Shown here: piece by piece, positions 18,554-27,429 of the stretch | How positions within the stretch are numbered: position 1 is the first letter of the stretch | How the letters are laid out: every line of letters begins with the position of its first letter | Origin: UMGS1590 sp036303105 | GTDB taxonomy: Bacteria; Bacillota; Peptococcia; Peptococcales; Peptococcaceae | Direction: 5' to 3' | Assembly (NCBI GenBank): GCA_036303105.1 | Contig: JAXJBF010000019.1 | Coordinates: 51,070 to 115,069, forward strand | Length of the DNA: 64,000 nt | The notes under the pieces: model-generated | What the model saw: the letters and a program-made list of their open reading frames with translations, nothing else | Databases searched by the model: none | What the model was told of the DNA's origin: nothing | Translations under genes and position numbers: made by a program

Positions 18554-19816
18554 CTATTTTATTAGCTCTTTTGCACAAGTCAAATAATAATGTCGACCAT
18601 TAGCGCTTGTCTGCATACGTCCAAGATAACTACACGCCTCTGATTTCCATTTTCTTGCTTCTTCAATCATTACTTGAGCATCAAGTAAAATATCGCAAAG
18701 TTCAAGCACCCATTGCATTTCGCCTTCAGTTAATGCTTTCTTAATTTCTTTCGATATTACTTGAACATCACCTAACAAACCAATAATTTTTTCTGCACGT
18801 TTTTTTACTGGCATACTTCCAATATGCGTCGGATTTCCATCAAACCATCCTACATAACCTGCATAAATGCCACGAATACTCCACGCAATCGTACCATAAT
18901 ATTCTTGTAGATAAGGAATATTTTTCCATTTTTCTGGCAAATCAATTATTTCAACAAGCTCATCTGGTGTTTTTCCTACATTTATTCCTTCTAAAGTTTT
19001 TTCTAAGACCCATTCTATGGCTTCACTATATGTACCAATTATTTCTCTAAACTCGCTATTTCCGACCAAAATATCTCCATGTCCAGGAATATAATATTCT
19101 ACAGGATAATTCAAATATTTCTTTAATGATTGAACCCATTGGTTTACATCACGATATGTACTTCCACGCAGAGCACTTAAATTAGGCCAGGATGCATAAT
19201 AATTATCGCCTCCACAAAACACTCTCTGTTCAGGTAGCCATACGGCCTCTTCCTCATCTGTTTCTCCAGGTGCTGCAATAAGCTGAATCTTAATACCTTC
19301 TATAGTTAAATCAGTAACATCACCTTCTATCCACATTGTAATAGGTAATGTATTTACTATGCCTTTTGGAGGAAATAATGGACTTATCCCCAATGATAGC
19401 GCTTCTTCCGAAGATAACAATGCACCAAATTGACGTACTGCTCGTCGTTGTGCATCATTTGCAATTTTCTCTTGTTGGCCAACAACAATATTATTACTTT
19501 TATGTCCAATAACTGTTTGAACGGTATCCTCAAAAATTTTCGCTCCACCAATATGATCCGCATGTGTATGTGTATAAATGATAGTAGTTATTGGTTTATC
19601 CGTAATTTTTTCAATAGCATCTCTCGCTTCCTTGGCATAGCCATCTGTTTCAAACGCATCAACTAAAATACATCCGTTATCACCAATAATCAAAATTGCA
19701 TTACTACTTCCAAAATATTGCAAAGCATATACATTATCTGTTATTTTTTTTATTTGAGCCTTTTTCCTACTCCCAATATATTTAATTAAATTTTTTTCAC
19801 CTATAAACTCTACCAT
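18554..19816 (-). CDS. Metallo-beta-lactamase-fold hydrolase related to alkylsulfatases
   Basis: 420 residues. The zinc-binding motif THTHADHIGG is followed by the alkylsulfatase-like GGDNYY, PNLSALRGSTYRDVNQW and YIPGHGD motifs, so the closest known relatives are SdsA1/YjcS-type linear alkylsulfatases. After the MBL domain there is a helical dimerisation-like region (PDELVEIIDLPEKW, YYGTIAWSIRGIYAGYVGWFDG), but the usual C-terminal SCP2-like domain is absent; family members run to about 650 residues. There is no signal peptide. The start is at the second ATG of an ATGATG pair, six bases after AGGAGG. It lies downstream of a DASS permease and an alkaline-phosphatase-superfamily hydrolase on the same strand. 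Ester hydrolysis, perhaps of a sulfate ester, is inferred. Confidence 0.78.
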   Translation of the reverse strand: MVEFIGEKNLIKYIGSRKKAQIKKITDNVYALQYFGSSNAILIIGDNGCILVDAFETDGYAKEARDAIEKITDKPITTIIYTHTHADHIGGAKIFEDTVQTVIGHKSNNIVVGQQEKIANDAQRRAVRQFGALLSSEEALSLGISPLFPPKGIVNTLPITMWIEGDVTDLTIEGIKIQLIAAPGETDEEEAVWLPEQRVFCGGDNYYASWPNLSALRGSTYRDVNQWVQSLKKYLNYPVEYYIPGHGDILVGNSEFREIIGTYSEAIEWVLEKTLEGINVGKTPDELVEIIDLPEKWKNIPYLQEYYGTIAWSIRGIYAGYVGWFDGNPTHIGSMPVKKRAEKIIGLLGDVQVISKEIKKALTEGEMQWVLELCDILLDAQVMIEEARKWKSEACSYLGRMQTSANGRHYYLTCAKELIK

Positions 19817-19843
19817 CATTATCCTCCTATTTCTTTTTTTAAA

Positions 19844-19876
19844 AAAGCTGGTCCTTTTACCCAAAAGACCAGCTTT
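19844..19876 (-). terminator. Intercistronic terminator or attenuator
   Basis: AAAGCTGGTC and GACCAGCTTT form a 10-bp stem followed on the - strand by a long T run. It sits between the permease stop (19884) and the metallo-beta-lactamase start (19816), so it may lower rather than abolish read-through. Confidence 0.75.
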
Positions 19877-19883
19877 ATAAAAA

Positions 19884-21278
19884 TCATAACACACCCAATA
19901 AATACCAATACGGAATTAAAATCACAATATAGAAAACTAAAAATAATACTACTCTCAATGTGCTCATTTTTATAAAGTCGCCCATAGAGATAGCACCAAA
20001 TGAAAAGAATATCAGATAAGGGACAAACTCATATGGCAAGAAAATCAAATCGGTAGAATGTGCCAGCGCATACATTGCTGCGTCCAAATTTAATCCAATA
20101 CTAGATGCAATTGCAGCAATAGGTCCTGAAAGCGACGTAAGCATTGCAGTTGGTGTAAGAGCAAAATTCGCAATAATACCAAAAAACAACAACGCCATTA
20201 ATGATAAAACTGTCGATTTTCCTTCCAACATTGGAGCAATTAAATCGGAAAGCATCTGCCCAACGCCTAATACCCCTCCTACAGAGCCAATGCCAATACA
20301 TGATACGATAAAGAAAATCATACCCATATCGATATGTCTTATACAAGATTCATCTGCTACACGAATACCAGGGAAGAACATTAACAATGGAATAATTAAG
20401 AAACCAATATCAGTACTAAGTCCTGTGAATGGGCTACTTAACAGCATAATCATTAAAATTGCCAGCATAATCGCAGCTTTCTTTTCTCTTTTCGTAATTG
20501 GTCCCATTTTTTCATATTGCTCAATAAAATGTTCCTTACAATTCTCTGCACTAGACCCTTTTGTTTTATATATCTTGGTTAAAATGAATACAAAAATCAC
20601 TAAATAGAGCGCTGTAGGAATATTATGAAGCAAAAATTTATACCATAAAATATTATATCCAGGAACTACTGCTCCCGCTCCACTCTGTAACATCAATATT
20701 ACAGAAGGTGCATAGATAAAGAATCTAGAACTTAACACACCAGCAGCGCTCGCCATAATAAGTACTGCCGATTCCTTAGATTTAAGCTCTACACCTAATG
20801 CTCTAATAACCCCATAAGTAAATGCCGCCATTACAACATAGCCATTTGAGAATGTAATCGCACTTATAATAATGCCAATGATAAAACAACCCCAAATAGA
20901 GCCATTAACGGTACCACCTGTTCGTATAATTACCCAAGTAGAAATACGTTTTAAAAGGCCACATTCTTGCAAAACTTCCGCTAAAACAAAAGCCCCGACG
21001 ATAACAAAAACAATAGTTGAGGTCCAGCCTGAAAAACAAATCGCAGGATCAGCTACCCCAGTAATATAATACATTACTGGCATCAAAAATGCTGGAACAA
21101 ATGGTGTAAGCAAATCGAATGCTACTACAACAAGCATCCATATCGTCCAAACTGCATACCATCGAACCTGAGTTGTAAATACCTCGCCAGTTGGAATCAT
21201 CCAAATTGCAAAAGGAATTAGAATCGATAAGATCCATTTGATTTTTACTGAAGTCGACATTGGTTGTACAGTACTCAT
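19884..21278 (-). CDS. DASS/SLC13-family permease (third, divergent member)
   Basis: 464 residues with 11-12 hydrophobic spans. Features are WMIPTGEVFTTQVRW at the N-terminus, SAITFSNGYVVMAAF in the first half and NFALTPTAMLTSLSGPIAA in the second; the last two sit where DASS carriers place their paired substrate/Na+ hairpins. It is clearly more distant from the 5598 and 9600 permeases than those are from each other. The start at 21278 follows GGAAGGGGGA. The order on the - strand is AP-superfamily hydrolase, permease, then MBL hydrolase. The likely role is import of an anionic ester or export of the released anion; the direction cannot be told from sequence. Confidence 0.85.
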   Translation of the reverse strand: MSTVQPMSTSVKIKWILSILIPFAIWMIPTGEVFTTQVRWYAVWTIWMLVVVAFDLLTPFVPAFLMPVMYYITGVADPAICFSGWTSTIVFVIVGAFVLAEVLQECGLLKRISTWVIIRTGGTVNGSIWGCFIIGIIISAITFSNGYVVMAAFTYGVIRALGVELKSKESAVLIMASAAGVLSSRFFIYAPSVILMLQSGAGAVVPGYNILWYKFLLHNIPTALYLVIFVFILTKIYKTKGSSAENCKEHFIEQYEKMGPITKREKKAAIMLAILMIMLLSSPFTGLSTDIGFLIIPLLMFFPGIRVADESCIRHIDMGMIFFIVSCIGIGSVGGVLGVGQMLSDLIAPMLEGKSTVLSLMALLFFGIIANFALTPTAMLTSLSGPIAAIASSIGLNLDAAMYALAHSTDLIFLPYEFVPYLIFFSFGAISMGDFIKMSTLRVVLFLVFYIVILIPYWYLLGVL

Positions 21279-21363
21279 GAAAGCTCCCCCTTCCTGAAAT
21301 CGAATATATTTATATGGGCTGCCATATTTTCTCAACAGCCCATATAAAAACCTACGTTACAAT

Positions 21364-23391
21364 TTAATCTTCAAGAATCTGATATACTGGAGCCCCTTCA
21401 CATTGTGCTGGCATACGAATCCCAAGTAATGCCGCAGCGGTAGGTGCCAAATCCATTTCACGAATCTTACGTTCTGTATAGAACCCTTTCTTGATGCCAG
21501 GTCCTGCAGCAATAAAGATCGGAGATACACAAGTTCCATTCATACCATTGAAAGTTGGCAAGGAGTCGCCATGCCCACGATTGTACCCTTCATTAATCCA
21601 GTAAATAATGTCCCCACATTCTGGGCCACTCATGCCAATCAATTCAGCTTCTTTATTACGCATGCACATATAAACAACACGTTTACCTGTTTCTGGATCA
21701 CGATAATTATAAAGATCGCTAATGATCTGTTCTTCCAGGTCATATTTGTCGGCAGGATCAACTATCCCTGTTTCATATTTTCCTTTTAAATTAATATAAA
21801 TATAGTTACCACGCGGAGCAACAGCAGTCGTCTTACTCCAATCGATTTCTACCTTATTGCTGTCAGTTTCATTTTGGTCTTTTAAGACAGTATATCCTAG
21901 CTTCTGAAGAATAGGAATGTTTACACCAAATGGATCACCTAATACTGGAGGTTCTTCTTCACGGCTGGTCATAAATCCATGATCAGAAAAAAGGAAAATG
22001 GTCCATTCTTCATCAAGCAAATGCAGGAAACGACCAATATAATCATCTGTATCCAGATAACATTGTTCTACATATTGGATATAATCCTCTGGGTTAATCT
22101 CCGTATTACGTTTTCTCTTTTGGCACCAATGCCAGAACTGATGCCCCATTGCATCAACATTGTGAAGGTGAGAGAATACAACCTTGTAATCTTTTTCCGT
22201 CATAAGATAATTCAAACAGTCTGCCTGCCAGTCCATGAAATTTTTCCATGTCGGAAGAATAATTTTCTGTGTAACATCTGAATATTGTCCCCCAGTAAAC
22301 GTAGGACTATTAATATATCCAAAACGTTCTGTAACGTCTGCATAAAGGGATTTGGGTTTGAAATGAGAATCTCCATAAATATCAAGTGCCTGACCAACAT
22401 ATAAACGCACAAATGAACCATCTTCTTCCAGCTCCATAAGCGCCCAGAAGCCGGCACCAGTTTTGTGCCCTTTATCAGTTTCAAATTCATCGACAATATT
22501 ATATTTTATATAATCGTTTGGCGTTAATTCTACCATTGGCTCTCTAGACTTTTTATTTCTATAGACACGAACAATACCATATTTTCCATCTTTATCTTTC
22601 AAAACTAATCCATAACGACGTTCCAACCCTTTATTAGCACCAGCAACGAACTCAATTGCACCTTCTGGAACATCGATATCCCAACCGTGAGGTTCAGACA
22701 TTGGACTATTGTACATATCCATCTGCATTTCTTCAAAAGATCCTTCACCATCACTGAAAGACATTTCATAATTGATCATATTATGACCAGTCGTGGATTT
22801 TTCTGCTAAGCTTTGTGCTGAAGTATCAAACTGTTCTGCATCATGAATAACACAGCCGGCCCCATTATCAATAGCAACTTTTGCCTGGAAACGAACATCT
22901 TTAATAGTATTAGATGCTGTAATGATTTTTTCTGCTTCAACAACACAAACACCCATATTCACGCAACCTGGCGTTGTCCCATCAACTACATGCAAATTAT
23001 CGGTGTCAACTTTTGGAGGCCAAGATGCGCTAGGCCAATGCCAAACTAAAGTTTTTAAACCTTCTTTTGCTGTCGTTTCCCATAAAGTTTCAGCCTTGCA
23101 AAGATCTGAACCAAATGCATAAACCAATTCATCTAATCTTTCATGACTTTGGTTCCAATAACAAGTAATCCCATGAACGTCAGGACTGCAACCTGTCGCA
23201 ATTGTTGTCCACATTGGTGGTGTAATAGTCGGAACGCCACCAAGCATATGCAGGTTCTTTTTGCAAGCACCACGTTCAATCAATTTTTTTACATTTGGCA
23301 TCTTTCCCTCATCAACCAATCGACGAGTAGTATCTGGATCCATTCCGTCAACACCAAGGAAAAATATTTTTTCAGTTTTTGCTTGTTTCAT
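21364..23391 (-). CDS. Alkaline-phosphatase-superfamily phosphodiesterase/sulfatase-like hydrolase
   Basis: 675 residues. An N-terminal metal ligand (FFLGVDGMD, D15) and a nucleophile region (PTITPPMWTTIATG, probably T57) are followed by the distal ligands NVDAMGHQFWHW and FSDHGFM and a C-terminal GHGDSLPTFNG region. This is the type I phosphodiesterase / nucleotide pyrophosphatase branch of the superfamily. It is larger than most because of an insert at about 130-330. There is no signal peptide, so the substrate must be taken up first, which fits the permease gene just downstream. The substrate might be a phosphodiester, phosphonate or sulfate ester. AAAGGAGCGAG precedes the ATG. The gene is divergent from a LysR at 23591. 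Confidence 0.83.
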   Translation of the reverse strand: MKQAKTEKIFFLGVDGMDPDTTRRLVDEGKMPNVKKLIERGACKKNLHMLGGVPTITPPMWTTIATGCSPDVHGITCYWNQSHERLDELVYAFGSDLCKAETLWETTAKEGLKTLVWHWPSASWPPKVDTDNLHVVDGTTPGCVNMGVCVVEAEKIITASNTIKDVRFQAKVAIDNGAGCVIHDAEQFDTSAQSLAEKSTTGHNMINYEMSFSDGEGSFEEMQMDMYNSPMSEPHGWDIDVPEGAIEFVAGANKGLERRYGLVLKDKDGKYGIVRVYRNKKSREPMVELTPNDYIKYNIVDEFETDKGHKTGAGFWALMELEEDGSFVRLYVGQALDIYGDSHFKPKSLYADVTERFGYINSPTFTGGQYSDVTQKIILPTWKNFMDWQADCLNYLMTEKDYKVVFSHLHNVDAMGHQFWHWCQKRKRNTEINPEDYIQYVEQCYLDTDDYIGRFLHLLDEEWTIFLFSDHGFMTSREEEPPVLGDPFGVNIPILQKLGYTVLKDQNETDSNKVEIDWSKTTAVAPRGNYIYINLKGKYETGIVDPADKYDLEEQIISDLYNYRDPETGKRVVYMCMRNKEAELIGMSGPECGDIIYWINEGYNRGHGDSLPTFNGMNGTCVSPIFIAAGPGIKKGFYTERKIREMDLAPTAAALLGIRMPAQCEGAPVYQILED

Positions 23392-23501
23392 TTCACTCGC
23401 TCCTTTATTATTTAATGTATAGAGATCTCTTTCCTTGTCTTTATGTTATCAATTAATTGTTTTTATGAAAATCATGTTCTATTTTATGATAATTTTATTT
23501 T

Positions 23502-23518
23502 GTCAAGTTTTTCTTGAC
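23502..23518. promoter_or_regulatory. Inverted repeat in divergent promoter, candidate LysR site
   Basis: GTCAAG, TTTTT, CTTGAC: a perfect 6-bp dyad between the hydrolase start (23391) and the LysR start (23591). A second palindrome, AGAGATCTCT, lies at 23423-23432 close to the hydrolase start. Either could be bound by the adjacent LysR. Confidence 0.4.
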
Positions 23519-23590
23519 GCTCTAATCAGTCAAAATTATCTGACATTATGTCTTTTCTTTTTTATTTTAAATATAAAGAGGCAAAATATT

Positions 23591-24529
23591 ATGAGAACAG
23601 ACCAAATAATATATTTAAATGAAATATATCGCAGATCCTCCCTGCATCAGGCAAGTGAAAATCTGCATATATCTACCCAAGCTCTTTCACTTTCAATTAA
23701 GTCACTTGAAGAAGAACTTGGATTCCAAATATTAGAACGCAGTCGAACCGGAGTAACCTTAACAGAAAAAGGAGAAGCTCTTCTTCATGTCGGTAAAGAT
23801 TTTTTAGAACAACTCCAAAATATTCAAACTAGTACAGAAAAAAAATATCAAACCTCATTAACCGGTACTTTTGAAATTCTTGCAACAAATGGCATTATTG
23901 AAACATTATTTCCGCCTTTAATCAGCCAACTATTTTTTGATTATCCAGACTTTCATTTAAAACCTATAAGCAGTGAATTCTCTCTAATATTAGATCCTCT
24001 TGTTAAAGATATTTATGAATTTGCTCTGATTTATCAATGTTCAATTAACGATGAATTAATAACCAGTTACGATAATTCAATGTTTAGTTTTACTCCCATT
24101 TTATCTGGGAGTTATTACTGTACGATTCCTGAAAATTTTTCTATAGCCCATTACAAATCCATTTCCCTTAATACCATGACAAAGTATCCTATTATTTTAT
24201 TTTCTCCAACAAAAGATGTCTTACTCAAACTTTTCGAATATACAAACAAAAAATGTAATATTATATTTGTTGATAACTACTCTGTTTATACACAAATGTT
24301 GGCAAAAGGAGCTGGTCTCAGCCTTACATTGGTTATTGATCAGTCCAAATTACCTGTAATATCTTTACCAAATTTGAAACTAATACCATTCAAAGAAAGG
24401 ATATATAGTGATCTAGGATATATTTATAAAAAAGATCATTCATTCTCTCTTAGATCAGATGCATTCATTAAATACTTAAAAGAATACTTAGACATTTATG
24501 GTATACAAAATTTCCCTATTAGCGAATAA
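23591..24529 (+). CDS. LysR-family transcriptional regulator
   Basis: 312 residues. The HTH (YRRSSLHQASENLHISTQAL) and the GFQILERSRTGVTLTEKG wing are typical; the effector domain is AT-rich and divergent. An upstream in-frame start would add 52 hydrophobic residues unlike any LysR, so the ATG at 23591 with an AAAGAGG site is used. It is divergent from the AP-superfamily hydrolase/permease/MBL genes, the likely target operon, and ends at a strong bidirectional terminator. Confidence 0.88.
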   Translation: MRTDQIIYLNEIYRRSSLHQASENLHISTQALSLSIKSLEEELGFQILERSRTGVTLTEKGEALLHVGKDFLEQLQNIQTSTEKKYQTSLTGTFEILATNGIIETLFPPLISQLFFDYPDFHLKPISSEFSLILDPLVKDIYEFALIYQCSINDELITSYDNSMFSFTPILSGSYYCTIPENFSIAHYKSISLNTMTKYPIILFSPTKDVLLKLFEYTNKKCNIIFVDNYSVYTQMLAKGAGLSLTLVIDQSKLPVISLPNLKLIPFKERIYSDLGYIYKKDHSFSLRSDAFIKYLKEYLDIYGIQNFPISE

Positions 24530-24573
24530 AAAACGCCCGCAAATCCATAAAAATGGATTTGCGGGCGTTTTTT
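24527..24573. terminator. Bidirectional terminator
   Basis: An A6/T6-flanked GC-rich stem (ACGCCCGCAAATCCAT, an AAAA loop, then its complement) lies between the convergent LysR (stop 24529) and the 24592 gene. Confidence 0.9.
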
Positions 24574-24591
24574 CCATTCTCCCACTTTCTC

Positions 24592-24936
24592 TTACAGCAT
24601 CGCGTCCTTCTTCTCAAGGATGGCTTCGCAGGCAGCGCAGGCTGGGCAGTCACAGTATTTTTTGCCGGCATTTTTAAGTTCATGGGCATGGGCTGCGACG
24701 TTGGCTGCATTGCCCCCGAAGACTTTAGCACCCATTTCGGATTCAGCAAAAGCAATGAGGCCGTCGATTGGCATGATGTTTGCTTCAACAGCAGCGATGT
24801 AGGCCTTATTGGCTTCGACACCTTTGTCACTGGCGAGCCATGCTTCTGCAGCAACTTTTGCTTCAGCGCTGCAGGATGGTGCTGCGATCAAATCATTGGT
24901 CTTTTCAACAACAAAATCAAGTACGGATTGTTCCAT
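24592..24936 (-). CDS. Small Cys-cluster protein, family often mislabelled Hsp90-like
   Basis: 114 residues. I recognise the pattern (VLDFVVEKTNDLIAAPSCS, an IMPIDGLIAFAESE block and a C-terminal YCDCPACAACEAILEKK) from a small protein family in anaerobic Firmicutes that databases often label a heat-shock protein although it has no Hsp90 domain. The CDCPACAAC cluster could bind a metal. A longer upstream frame is rejected because AAAGGTGG lies at the right distance from the ATG at 24936. It is monocistronic between two terminators. The function is unknown. Confidence 0.72.
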   Translation of the reverse strand: MEQSVLDFVVEKTNDLIAAPSCSAEAKVAAEAWLASDKGVEANKAYIAAVEANIMPIDGLIAFAESEMGAKVFGGNAANVAAHAHELKNAGKKYCDCPACAACEAILEKKDAML

Positions 24937-25034
24937 AAATATCGTCCACCTTTCTGTTTTTCTCCCCTTATTGTAACACAGTTTTTCATCAAAAACCGGT
25001 TGAATAATAACTGAAAATAGAAACACCACCATCA

Positions 25035-25148
25035 TGCCCAACGAACATGTTCTGATTTGTGCGGAAGAAGCATTGCTTACGGCTGCAGAAAAAGCTGTGG
25101 CTGCTTATATTCGCAAGCGTTATACCGCTCTTTACAAAGAAACCTAAA
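25035..25148 (+). CDS. Possible 37-residue peptide
   Basis: An ATG-initiated frame of 37 codons, beginning MPNEHVLICAEEALL and ending YIRKRYTALYKET. It is followed directly by a strong hairpin, and the composition is helix-forming and basic at the end. There is no clear ribosome site upstream, so it may be a remnant of a larger gene or not translated. I recognise no family. Confidence 0.25.
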
Positions 25149-25189
25149 AAGAACGCTTGTCACCACATAGGTGACAAGCGTTCTTTTTA
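25146..25189. terminator. Bidirectional terminator
   Basis: AAAAAGAACGCTTGTCACC, an ACATA loop and the full complement ending TTTTT. It ends the alcohol dehydrogenase transcript (stop at 25227, - strand) and any rightward transcript. Confidence 0.85.
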
Positions 25190-25226
25190 GGTTGAGTGAT
25201 ATCACCACAGTGCCTGCCTGAATTGA

Positions 25227-26402
25227 TTACAGACACATGCGATAGATCGCCATGATGTCGTCTTTATCCAATGTGGTCATGCCAGCGATTGGTCCATTGG
25301 CCGTTGCATGAGCAGCCATGTCTTCAAAGTGACTTTCGTCGATGCCAAGGGATGAAAGATGGCTGGCAACGCCGAGTTCATCATAGAAGAAATGAGACAG
25401 CACACGAATGGTTTTCTGCGCACAGCCGATCGGGCCGTCACAAGCAGTTTCGACGCCGAGGCAGTTTCTGCCAAAACGTGCAATCACCGGTGCCGTATCG
25501 GCATCGAGAATGTAATCCAGCCAGCGTGGAATCAAGATGGCCAGTCCATGGCCATGAGTGATGTCATAATAAGCCGAAAGCTCATGTTCCATCACATGGC
25601 AAGCGCCTGCTTGACGCACACCGTTCATGAGAAAACCATTGAGTGCCCAGGACGATGCCCACATAAGATTGGCACGCGCTTCATAATTTTCTGGCTCTAC
25701 CATGGCAACTGGCGCGTATTGTACCACTGTCTTCAACACCTCTTCCTGCATGCGCACGAGCATGTCCATCTGTGGCTGCAAAGTAAGATACGTTGAATCA
25801 AAGATGTGTGACATGATATCGATGCTGCCACAAGCCGTTTGATACGGCGGCACACTATACGTCAACGTCGGATCTTCAAAAGTTACACGTGGTGTCACCA
25901 GCGGTGTCCGCAGACTGCACTTGAGATTTCGTTCTTTGTTGCTGATAACGCCGCTGCCATCCATCTCCGAACCAGTTGCAGCGATGGTCAGCACCGTCAC
26001 CACTGGCAGCACCTCAGTCACCGGCACACGACCTTCGATCAAATCCCAAATATCGTCCGTGGCTGCCGGTACCGTGGCCGCAATTGCCTTGCTGCAATCG
26101 ATCGTCGAGCCGCCGCCCACTGCCAATACCACATCCACGCCTTCGCGACGGCAAAGCGCTGCCCCTTCGTTGACCAGCGTGTGCCGTGGGTTCGGTTCCA
26201 CACCGCCCAGTTCAAACAACGTCAGCCCAGCGCCTTCGATCAACGCCTTGAGCCTGTCGTATAATCCACTACGCTTTACCGAGCCGCCGCCATACACCAT
26301 CAGCACCTTCGTGCCAAAACGTGCCAATTCTTCAGGCAGATGTTCCAATTGATCCTTACCGAAATACACCTTCGTCGGACTGTGAAAAACAAAATCGTTC
26401 AT
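25227..26402 (-). CDS. Iron-containing alcohol dehydrogenase (BdhA/YqhD type)
   Basis: 391 residues. The N-terminal NAD(P)-binding half has KVLMVYGGGSVKRSGLY and the group III dehydrogenase signature VVLAVGGGSTIDCSKAIA; the metal-binding half has GSIDIMSHIFD and CHVMEHELSAYYDITHGHG, which supply the Asp and His ligands of the catalytic Fe2+ or Zn2+. The closest known relatives are butanol dehydrogenases and YqhD aldehyde reductases, so it probably reduces aldehydes to alcohols in the cytoplasm. The start is at 26402 rather than a TTG two codons upstream, given AAGGAGG spacing. A terminator separates it from the upstream CMD-cupin gene on the same strand, so it is probably transcribed on its own. 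Confidence 0.92.
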   Translation of the reverse strand: MNDFVFHSPTKVYFGKDQLEHLPEELARFGTKVLMVYGGGSVKRSGLYDRLKALIEGAGLTLFELGGVEPNPRHTLVNEGAALCRREGVDVVLAVGGGSTIDCSKAIAATVPAATDDIWDLIEGRVPVTEVLPVVTVLTIAATGSEMDGSGVISNKERNLKCSLRTPLVTPRVTFEDPTLTYSVPPYQTACGSIDIMSHIFDSTYLTLQPQMDMLVRMQEEVLKTVVQYAPVAMVEPENYEARANLMWASSWALNGFLMNGVRQAGACHVMEHELSAYYDITHGHGLAILIPRWLDYILDADTAPVIARFGRNCLGVETACDGPIGCAQKTIRVLSHFFYDELGVASHLSSLGIDESHFEDMAAHATANGPIAGMTTLDKDDIMAIYRMCL

Positions 26403-26493
26403 GGCCAATGCCTCCTTTTTAATACCTTCTCTATGATTCTATTATATAGGAAAGCCCTTTCCATACGCAATGCAAGCCACACGTCCATCAACG

Positions 26494-26532
26494 AAAAAAC
26501 CGACGCTCGTTTTTCTGAGCGTCGGTTTTTTA
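26494..26532 (-). terminator. Rho-independent terminator
   Basis: AAAAAACCGACGCTC and GAGCGTCGGTTTTTT form a perfect 15-bp stem eight bases past the CMD-cupin stop. Confidence 0.9.
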
Positions 26533-26539
26533 TATGGAA

Positions 26540-27295
26540 TTATTTGCAAAGGCTGTATTGTTGATCGTCGACAGGTTCCAGCCATTCGTTGCTGGTGTTG
26601 TCGCCTGGGACTTCGACTGCCAGGTGGCTGAACCAGCTGTCGGCAGCGGCACCGTGCCAATGTTTCACACCGGCAGGAATGTTGACGACATCGCCTGGTG
26701 TCATGAGCACTGGTTCTTTGCCCCATTCCTGATAGTAGCCGCGCCCTGCCACGCAGATGAGGATCTGACCGCCGCCTTTGTCGGCGTGATGAATGTGCCA
26801 GTTGTTGCGGCATCCTGGTTCAAAGGTAACATTGGCGATGAAAACTTGGTCGCTGACGACCGGCGCTAGATAGCTTTGGCCGATGAAATATTGTGCATAG
26901 GCGTCATTTGGTGCGCCGATTGGGAAGACCATGGATGCTGCGTGCTGTGCTTTGGCGTCGTCAGCAGGCACTTCCTCAGTCCAGATGTCTTTTGCCATGC
27001 GGAAGACGGCCCAAGCTTTTGGCCAGCCTACATAGAATGCTGCATGAGTAACAATTTCAGCAATTTCTTCTTTCGTGATGCCATTGGCTTTCGCTGTCTG
27101 TAAATGATAGCGGAAGGATTCATCCACCATGCCCATTGCCATCAGTGAAACCACCGTTACCAAGGAACGGTCACGCAGACTGAGCTTGTCTTCGCGGCTC
27201 CACACTTCACCAAAAAGAACATCATCATTTAATTCCGCAAATTTTGGGGCAAAGGTGCCCAGGCTGTCGCGGCCAGCGGTTTGTTTTACTGCCAT
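26540..27295 (-). CDS. Carboxymuconolactone decarboxylase-like and cupin fusion protein
   Basis: 251 residues with two domains. Residues 1-110 are a carboxymuconolactone-decarboxylase-like helical domain (LSLRDRSLVTVVSLMAMG, ITKEEIAEIVTHAAFYVGWP) without the CxxC pair of AhpD. Residues about 145-240 are a cupin barrel (NNWHIHHADKGGGQ with its metal His pair, and TPGDVVNIPAGVKHWHG). Both domains occur as separate or fused proteins of uncertain function, often in redox or aromatic-acid loci. The GAGAGGAGAA site precedes the ATG at 27295. It lies downstream of a flavodoxin and a TetR gene on the same strand, so it is probably in that regulon. The exact reaction is unknown. Confidence 0.85.
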   Translation of the reverse strand: MAVKQTAGRDSLGTFAPKFAELNDDVLFGEVWSREDKLSLRDRSLVTVVSLMAMGMVDESFRYHLQTAKANGITKEEIAEIVTHAAFYVGWPKAWAVFRMAKDIWTEEVPADDAKAQHAASMVFPIGAPNDAYAQYFIGQSYLAPVVSDQVFIANVTFEPGCRNNWHIHHADKGGGQILICVAGRGYYQEWGKEPVLMTPGDVVNIPAGVKHWHGAAADSWFSHLAVEVPGDNTSNEWLEPVDDQQYSLCK

Positions 27296-27429
27296 GAACG
27301 ATTCTCCTCTCAAAATGATCGATTGATACCATTTTCAGTGCTCTTAAAAATAAGAGCGCTATTATTTCGTGCGTTGTCGGCCTCTCCACCACAGTCAATA
27401 AATGGAAAGGCTTTCCATCTTGCGCTCCA

